Part shown: piece by piece, positions 58,013 through 64,000 of the stretch
Layout of the letters: each line of letters opens with the position of its first letter
How positions within the stretch are numbered: position 1 is the first letter of the stretch
NCBI RefSeq assembly: GCF_029774155.1
Contig: NZ_CP103833.1
Location: 1,612,001-1,676,000 of the forward strand
Direction of reading: 5' to 3'
DNA length: 64,000 bases
Origin: Actinobacillus arthritidis
Lineage (GTDB): Bacteria; Pseudomonadota; Gammaproteobacteria; Enterobacterales; Pasteurellaceae
Translations under genes and position numbers: made by a program
The notes under the pieces: model-generated
What the model was told of the DNA's origin: nothing
Databases searched by the model: none
Seen by the model: only the letters and a program-made list of their open reading frames with translations

Positions 58013-59964
58013 CTAAGCCACTTTTTTCACCACGCTGACGCGATAGCGTTTATCAAACATACAGAGTAAGCCGCCGAATACCATAAACAATCCGCCAATC
58101 CAAATCCAACGAATAAACGGTTTATAGTACAAGCGAACACCCCATGAGCCGTCTTCTAATTTTTCGCCTAACGCAAAGATAAAGGTCACGGCTGAAGCCC
58201 CAATCAATCGCGCCTTCCGTCATTCCCATTTTACTCACATTATAGAAACGTTTTTCCGCATTTAAGGTCGCTTCATACTTTCCTTGACGAGAAATTTCAA
58301 TTTCAGCCGTACCGCCTTGATAATTCGCCCCATCGGTAATTTTGATACCTTTAAAGGTAAAATCATAACCTTGTAGCTGAACCTGATCCCCAACATTCAT
58401 ACGAACATTTTTTTCTACGCTATAGTTTTGGCTAAATGCGATACCGAAAACGGTCATCGCTACCCCAACGTGTGCTAATACCATTCCCCAGTGCGAACGA
58501 GAAAGTTTAAACACTCCTGATAGGAACGAATGGCGATGAGTCGCACGCTGATGTAATTCATATAGGCTCAGAATCACAATAAGTGCTCGCCATCATTACA
58601 CCTAATACAGATGTCACCGTAATACGATCATGCAAGACATAAGGTAAAGCAAAGCCTAATACCACCATCATCACTAACGCAATCAATACCGGTGTTCTGA
58701 TTGCAGATATTTGATCTCTACGCCATTTCACTAATGGACCGATACCTAAAATAAATGAAAACGGTATCATTAAAATCAGGAACATCTGATCAAAGAACGG
58801 TGCGCCGATAGAGATCGTCCCTAAACCAATTTGCTTATGGACTAAAGGTAATAACGTACCTAAAAATACCACAGATAAAAACGCCATCAGCATAATGTTA
58901 TTAATTAATAACATTGATTCTCTTGAATAACGCTCGTAATTATCCAAACTCTTAATTTTCGAACCTTGGAAAGCATATAGTAGCAATGAGCCACCGATAA
59001 CCAACACTAGATAGGCAAGAATATATAAGCCACGGGTTGGGTCAGATGCAAATGCGTGTACTGAAACCAAAATTCCCGAACGTACTAAGAATGTCCCTAA
59101 TAAACAAAGTGAGAAGGCTAAAATCGCTAGCAGTACAGTCCATGCTTTAAACGTTCCGCGTTTTTCCGTTACCGCTAAAGAGTGAATCAATGCCGTTCCG
59201 GCAAGCCATGGCATTAATGAAGCATTTTCAACCGGATCCCAGAACCACCAGCCGCCCCAGCCTAATTCATAATATGCCCACCACGAGCCTAATACGATAC
59301 CGAGTGTTAAGAAAACCCAAGTCGCCATTGTCCAAGGACGTGACCAACGAGCCCAAGCGGTATCTAATCGTCCGGTCATCAATGATGCAATCGCAAATGC
59401 AAAAGCAACTGAGAATCCGACATATCCCATATACAATAACGGCGGATGGAAAATCAAACCGACATCTTGCAACATTGGATTTAATTCTCGTCCGTCAGCT
59501 GGGAAATCAGGGAAAGTACGATTGAACGGATTTGAGCTAAAAATAAGGAAAATTAAAAAACCAATGCTGATTAACCCCATGACACTCAGCACGCGAGCAA
59601 CCGCTTCTTCCGGCATTTGACGCGATAGTGCCGCCACAGCCACAGACCAAAGCGAAAGCAACCAAACCCACAATAACATCGAGCCTTCATGTGAGCCCCA
59701 AACTGCCGACAAACGGTATTGAATCGGTAAAGTCGAGTTAGAATTATTTACTACATACTGTACGCTGAAATCGTTAACCGCAAATAAATAAAATAGTGAG
59801 CCAAATGAAATTGTTAAGGCTAGAAACATCGCCCATGTCATCGGGCGAGCCAATGCCATCAGCGTACTATTGTGTTTTTGTGCACCAATAAGCGGTAAAA
59901 TTGCCAAGAAAATTGACAAACCAAGGGCAAGTGCTAACGCATAATTGCCTAATTCTGCAACCAT
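58013..59964 (-). pseudogene. ccmF: Haem lyase subunit CcmF, two frameshifts
   Basis: Large inner-membrane protein of the cytochrome c maturation (System I) haem lyase. The main frame shows the tryptophan-rich WWD-type motif ELGWGGWWFWDPVENASLMP and many spans. Two single-base insertions break it: in GCGAGCA (minus strand, 58584-58590), where repair gives MMA(A/S)LIVILSLYELHQR, and in a T run near 58158-58165, where repair gives RDLY(L/F)ALGEKLEDGSW. The joined protein has 649 residues, matching the family (E. coli 647). The start overlaps the ccmE end. Confidence 0.88.
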
Positions 59965-60509
59965 TATTTTGATTCCCCTTGTAAGGTTTTCAATGTTTTC
60001 TCCATTTCGGCTTTATCACGTTCCGAAGTTTCGGTTAAATCGGATTCCGATACCCCCATCTTATTGTGTTTCTGTTTTAACTTATCGCCTAATTCCGGTG
60101 GCATATAGTTTTCATCATGTTTTGCTAACACTTCCGTTGCTCTTAAACGAGTTGGCTCAATCAACACACCTTGTGCCACAATACCTTGCCCTTCACGGAA
60201 TAAGTCAGGTAAGATACCTTCATATTCAACCGTAATTGATGGTCCAACATCATTCACATCAAATTCAACTTTTAAGGTTTTGTCATCACGTTTTACCGTA
60301 TCTTCAACCACCATACCGCCAACGCGGATACGTTGCCCCACTTCTGGTTTTTGTTCCGGATCATCATTCTTACCATTTACAATTTCCGATGGCGTATAAA
60401 ATAAGTCGATATTTTGGCTTAACGCATAGAGGGTTAAACCGGCGACTACTGCCATACCGAATAGGATTGAAACCACCACTTTCAATCGAGATTTACGTCT
60501 TGGATTCAT
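59964..60509 (-). CDS. ccmE: Periplasmic haem chaperone CcmE
   Basis: Receives haem from the CcmABCD complex, binds it covalently through a His and passes it to CcmF. The His is in [11 protein letters not shown] (about residue 127). An N-terminal membrane anchor ([20 protein letters not shown]) leads to an OB-fold domain ([15 protein letters not shown]). It has 181 residues from MNPRRKSR; three more are possible from 60518. It is separated from ccmD by about 280 bp with an inverted uptake-signal hairpin, so it may have its own promoter. Confidence 0.93.
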   Translation of the reverse strand: MNPRRKSRLKVVVSILFGMAVVAGLTLYALSQNIDLFYTPSEIVNGKNDDPEQKPEVGQRIRVGGMVVEDTVKRDDKTLKVEFDVNDVGPSITVEYEGILPDLFREGQGIVAQGVLIEPTRLRATEVLAKHDENYMPPELGDKLKQKHNKMGVSESDLTETSERDKAEMEKTLKTLQGESK

Positions 60510-60662
60510 AGTAATCACCTTTCAAAAATGCCAAATATGCATTAAAAATTTAAATTAAAAGACTGTGTGTAGAATAACAAAAAATAAAAAAACTTTCGCC
60601 TATTAGTTCAAATACGCCAACATAAGTTTTGCGTTTTCTCAAACACTCTACCTCTAAAGAAG

Positions 60663-60708
60663 TAAGCGGTCTGATTTCAACAACATTTTGTTATCATCAG
60701 ACCGCTTA
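60663..60708. terminator. Inverted uptake-signal hairpin between ccmD and ccmE
   Basis: TAAGCGGTCTGAT and ATCAGACCGCTTA around a 20-base loop. A second, weaker copy (AGCGGTTATTTTTT ... AACCGCT) lies at 60738-60786. The region 60519-60791 holds no gene. Confidence 0.65.
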
Positions 60709-60791
60709 TATTTTTTGCGTATTGAATTGATAAAATAGCGGTTATTTTTTATCTCTATTTGCAAGAAATCTGAAAAAACAACCGCTAATTC

Positions 60792-60992
60792 TTAATTATT
60801 TTTATTTAACTGTGCTTCACGAGCTAATTCTTTTTTCACGCCCTGCAAAATTTGTTTTTGCTCTCGGCGAGAAAGCCAAATTAATCCTGCCACGGCTAAG
60901 AACGAAATACCATAAGAAAGCCACACATAAAAACCGTATTTATCCATCGCTAAAAATTCAGCGAATGAATTAAACTGAAACGTTAATGTCAT
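60792..60992 (-). CDS. ccmD: Haem exporter accessory protein CcmD
   Basis: 66-residue single-span protein (YGFYVWLSYGISFLAVAGLIW at about 17-37) with a charged cytoplasmic tail, typical of CcmD. It helps release haem-loaded CcmE from the CcmABC complex. Position directly after ccmC (9 bp) supports the call. Confidence 0.88.
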   Translation of the reverse strand: MTLTFQFNSFAEFLAMDKYGFYVWLSYGISFLAVAGLIWLSRREQKQILQGVKKELAREAQLNKNN

Positions 60993-61001
60993 TATTTACT
61001 C

Positions 61002-61745
61002 CTATTTTACGTGATTGCTGACTAATGCTTTTACCCACGGACGTTTACGCTCATCATTTAATAAAGCGATGCGATAACGCCAAATACTGAACCATGCCGT
61101 AAAAATTAAACTCCCGAAAATCGCCAACAATAACGGAATTAACATTTCCACCGCCATTGACGGTTTATCTAATTTAGTAATTGTCGCCCCTTGATGTAAG
61201 GTATTCCACCACTCTACTGAGAAGTGAATAATCGGTAAGTTAATCACACCGACAACAGATAATACCCCAGCGACTTTCGCTCCAGTTTGTTTATCTTGGA
61301 AAGCAGAGTAAAGTGCCATTACACCGATATAAAGGAAGAAAAGGACTAACGCTGAGGTTAAGCGAGCATCCCATACCCACCAAGTTCCCCACATTGGTTT
61401 ACCCCAAATCGCACCGGTTGCCAAAGAAATAAAAGCAAAAACCAATCCGATTGGTGCCATTGAAATCATTGCCAAATTTGCTTGGCGAATCTGCCACACT
61501 AATGCGACTAATGCCGCTACCGCCATTGAACCATATACGCCCATCGACCAAATTGCCGCCGGCACGTGAATAAAGATAATACGGTAGCTCTCACCTTGTT
61601 GGTAATCCTTAGGTGCAAAACCGAGTCCCCAAACAAAGGCTACTGTTAACATCATAAAACTTAACCAACCTAATACAGGTTGAATTTTCCCCAGTAATCG
61701 GTATTGTGTTTCCGATTTCGCATAGGGATGAAGCCACTTCCACAT
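61002..61745 (-). CDS. ccmC: Haem-handling membrane protein CcmC
   Basis: Six-span inner-membrane protein loading haem onto CcmE. The WWD motif is WGTWWVWDARLTSALVLFFLY (about residue 121 on), flanked by conserved His residues (HVPAA, IIHFSVEWWNTLHQG). It has 247 residues. It lies between ccmB and ccmD. Confidence 0.95.
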   Translation of the reverse strand: MWKWLHPYAKSETQYRLLGKIQPVLGWLSFMMLTVAFVWGLGFAPKDYQQGESYRIIFIHVPAAIWSMGVYGSMAVAALVALVWQIRQANLAMISMAPIGLVFAFISLATGAIWGKPMWGTWWVWDARLTSALVLFFLYIGVMALYSAFQDKQTGAKVAGVLSVVGVINLPIIHFSVEWWNTLHQGATITKLDKPSMAVEMLIPLLLAIFGSLIFTAWFSIWRYRIALLNDERKRPWVKALVSNHVK

Positions 61746-61786
61746 AACATCTCCAAATTACAAAAAGACTAAAAAATTTAACCGCT

Positions 61787-62450
61787 TTATTGAAGGCTGA
61801 TTCGCAACGCCCCTGCGATGGCAAAAGGGGAAAACGTCAGAGTTAACGCTAAAATCGCCCCAATGATCGCTAATTGACCACTGTATCCCATATTTAACGT
61901 TGCCGCTTCCAATACCGCGGCAGACAAAAATCAATACCGGCAGAAATAAAGGTAAAATCAGCAAACTTAATAATGTTCCACCTTTACGCAAACCAACGGT
62001 CAAGGCGACACCGATTGCACCTAAACAGCTCAGAATTGGTGTGCCGAGTAATAAAGTTAAGACTAACGCCCACCAAACTTGTGTTTCTAAAGACAGTAAA
62101 ATTGCCGCAATGGGTGAGAGTAAAATTAAAGGTAATCCAGTTAAAAGCCAATGAGCGATGACTTTAGCCAAAGCCACTTGCGGTAAACCGACCGGCGACA
62201 ACATTAACTGCTCTAGCGAACCATCTAAATAATCATCACGAAATAAGCGTTCAAATGAAAGCAATGCTGAAAGTAATGCCGCAACCCACGCCACACCCGG
62301 TGCAATTTTGCCCAATAATTCTGGATTCGGTCCCATTAATAAGGGAAATAGAGTAATAACAATCAAAAAAAACCATAACGGATTTAAAATTTCCGCCGGT
62401 TTTCTAAAAGCGATAGTTAATTCACGCTGAATAATAGTCAACAAAATCAT
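61787..62450 (-). pseudogene. ccmB: Haem exporter permease CcmB, frameshifted
   Basis: Membrane subunit paired with the CcmA ATPase. The frame is good to LPLFLPVLIF, then an indel near 61915-61927 shifts it. The other frame continues SAAVLEAATLNMGYSGQLA ... FSPFAIAGALRISLQ and stops at 61787, giving the canonical 220 residues. As written, the frame would run on to 61758 with an unrelated tail. Overlaps ccmA by four bases at its start. Confidence 0.88.
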
Positions 62451-63082
62451 AGTTTAAATTGATCCAAAGATAAGATGCTCACCCGATCACTTTCAGCCGT
62501 TTGGTGACTGGTAAAAATAACCATTCCACCATGCTCACAATGTTGCTCAATATGAGCAATTAAATCCGCGACACCTTTCTTATCTATCGCGGTAAAAGGC
62601 TCATCTAAAATCCAAAGTTTTTGCTTAGTCAGCCATAATTTTGCCAAAGCGACACGGCGTTGCTGACCGGCAGAAAGATGCGAACAGGCTAAATCTTCAC
62701 GTCCAATTAATCCCACCTTGTCCAACGCATGCCATAGTGAATCGTTATCTAATGGAAGCCCTTGAATTTTCTGATAAAAACGTAAATTTTCCCAAGGCGA
62801 AAGTTCAGGTTTTACACCCGCGTGATGGGCAAGATAAAATAGCTCGGCATAATATTCATCACGTTGTTTTTGAATCGGCACGTTATTCCACAAAACCTCA
62901 CCTTCAGCAGGTACTGCAAGTCCAGCTAAAATACGTAATAAACTGGTTTTACCTATCCCATTATGTCCTTCGATCTGTACCCATTCCCCTGTGCTAACAG
63001 AAAAATCACAATGCTCGAATAAACGATTCTCGCCTCGTTCACAAGCCAAATTGGAAATAGTCAGTAAATTGCTATGTATCAT
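62447..63082 (-). CDS. ccmA: Haem exporter ATP-binding protein CcmA
   Basis: ABC-type ATPase of the CcmABCD complex, using ATP to release holo-CcmE. Walker A GHNGIGKTSLLRILAG (about residues 38-53), signature LSAGQQRRVALAKL, Walker B LWILDEPFTAID and switch His in TSHQTAESD are visible. 211 residues. First gene of the ccm operon; no ccmG or ccmH follows ccmF in this locus. Confidence 0.95.
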   Translation of the reverse strand: MIHSNLLTISNLACERGENRLFEHCDFSVSTGEWVQIEGHNGIGKTSLLRILAGLAVPAEGEVLWNNVPIQKQRDEYYAELFYLAHHAGVKPELSPWENLRFYQKIQGLPLDNDSLWHALDKVGLIGREDLACSHLSAGQQRRVALAKLWLTKQKLWILDEPFTAIDKKGVADLIAHIEQHCEHGGMVIFTSHQTAESDRVSILSLDQFKL

Positions 63083-63169
63083 AACGATGAATAAGAAAGA
63101 AAAGATAGGCAGAGTTTAACATAAGAGCGGAATTTAACGTAGTTATATCATTACTACTTTAGAGGTAAT

Positions 63170-63223
63170 AAGCGGTTGAATTTCAGCATTTTTTTGCAAA
63201 AATTGATAGGAATCAAACCGCTT
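63170..63223 (-). terminator. Inverted uptake-signal-like hairpin between hda and ccmA
   Basis: AAGCGGTTGAATTT and the inverted, slightly diverged AATCAAACCGCTT around a loop, at the very end of hda. Confidence 0.6.
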
Positions 63224-63939
63224 TACAAACCGAGAATTTCTTTCACAAAAGGGACGGTTAATTTGCGTTGAGCCTGCAGAGAAGCACGATCTAAACGGTC
63301 TAACTCAGTAGATAATGTCTGTAAATCTCGATCTAAACGTTTAAGTAGAAAATTCGCCACCTCATCGGAAAGATCCATGCCTTTTTGGTAAGCCCTACGT
63401 TGTAAAATCGTGCGTTTTTGTTCATCATTCAAATCATACAAATGATATACCTCACCCCACGTTAGACGAGAACGAAGATCCGGCAAAGAAACCTTTAGCT
63501 GATTTGGAGGGCAATCTGCACTGATCAGCAACAATGTTTTATGTCCGTTACCAAATAAACTTTGTTGCTCACGAATTAAATTAAAAAGATCAAAAATAGC
63601 GAGTTCCCATTCCTCATTACCTACAATCGCCTGAATGTCATCTAAACAAATCACATCCAACTGATTCGCATTATCCAACACCATTGGCGAAAAATACTGA
63701 GATTTTTCTAAAGGAATATAGCTTGAAGTTTGTTGATTGAGCAGATAATGATTACTGACCGCTTTTAAAAGATGACTTTTACCGCTACTCTTCCCACCCC
63801 AAATATAGAAAAACGGTCGCTGTACATCGATAAAATTTTGACGCAATGAATCCAACAGCACCAAACTGTTTTCCGCATAAAAATTCTCAAAGGTTTCATC
63901 ATCAACTTGATGAATCGGTAACAAAAGTTGTAATGACAT
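63223..63939 (-). CDS. hda: DnaA inactivator Hda
   Basis: AAA+ protein that, bound to the beta clamp, triggers DnaA-ATP hydrolysis and prevents re-initiation. The N-terminal clamp-binding motif is SLQLLLPI. Walker A appears as YIWGGKSSGKSHLLKA (about 46-61), Walker B as VICLDDIQAI, and sensor/arginine-finger region DLRSRLTWGEVY. It has 238 residues from the preferred ATG at 63939; three more from 63948 are possible. It lies upstream of ccmA, apparently as a separate unit. Confidence 0.92.
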   Translation of the reverse strand: MSLQLLLPIHQVDDETFENFYAENSLVLLDSLRQNFIDVQRPFFYIWGGKSSGKSHLLKAVSNHYLLNQQTSSYIPLEKSQYFSPMVLDNANQLDVICLDDIQAIVGNEEWELAIFDLFNLIREQQSLFGNGHKTLLLISADCPPNQLKVSLPDLRSRLTWGEVYHLYDLNDEQKRTILQRRAYQKGMDLSDEVANFLLKRLDRDLQTLSTELDRLDRASLQAQRKLTVPFVKEILGL

Positions 63940-64000
63940 TCTATTCACACTAAATGCAAACTAAATTCTTTATTTTTCATATTAGTAATATGACTTGTCG

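Overview
The window comes from a member of the Pasteurellaceae, closest in character to the Actinobacillus pleuropneumoniae group. Signs of this are the AT-rich DNA, many copies of the Apl-type DNA uptake signal core ACAAGCGGT (often as inverted pairs acting as terminators), and family gene orders: recC-comQPON, fabA-ycbZ-matP, truD-surE-yqaA-nlpD and ccmABCDEF. No prophage, insertion sequence or CRISPR array was seen.

Layout. 1-4.4 kb, plus strand: an ATP-grasp/esterase pair, proA, a YihY membrane protein and dtd. 4.4-20.6 kb, mostly minus: pitrilysin, recC, the comNOPQ pseudopilin operon, fabA, the Lon-like YcbZ with divergent matP, trpS, gph, a two-gene small membrane-protein operon, lgt, a TauE/SafE permease and rppH. 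20.65-21.19 kb is a non-coding AT-rich stretch with a cluster of DnaA boxes. 21.2-36.8 kb: M48 peptidase, ppa, trmN6, rraA, a formate/nitrite channel, an esterase, panF-yhdT, hemH, yjiH-yjiG-M20 peptidase, tag, nlpD with two related lipoproteins, yqaA, surE and truD. 36.8-54.5 kb: a type I secretion locus (LapC-like adaptor, LapB-like ABC transporter, TolC-like channel), an unusual Mur-ligase-family protein, a 2844-residue adhesin and an OmpA-domain lipoprotein. 54.6-64 kb: tpiA, mltF with a small basic partner, three tRNAs, ccmF to ccmA and hda.

The most unusual part is the adhesin locus. The adhesin has an N-terminal Bap-like region with one membrane segment, 18 nearly identical 73-residue calcium-binding repeats, an 805-residue strictly alternating Asp-Ala tract and a degenerate RTX C-terminus. 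Its operon begins behind a (TA)10 dinucleotide tract that lies exactly between a plausible -35 and -10, the arrangement of a phase-variable promoter. The neighbouring Mur-ligase-like protein raises the untested idea of enzymatic modification of the acidic tract.

Two near-identical CRP-S (competence) sites lie at the same distance from comN and from a small membrane-protein operon. The comN ribosome binding site is buried in a perfect hairpin with a UUCG loop touching the start codon.

Thirteen genes carry 15 single-base indels. Each restores a family-like length when corrected, and seven lie at GC(A/G)AGCA. This looks more like systematic sequence error than true decay, so these genes are described by their reconstructed frames.
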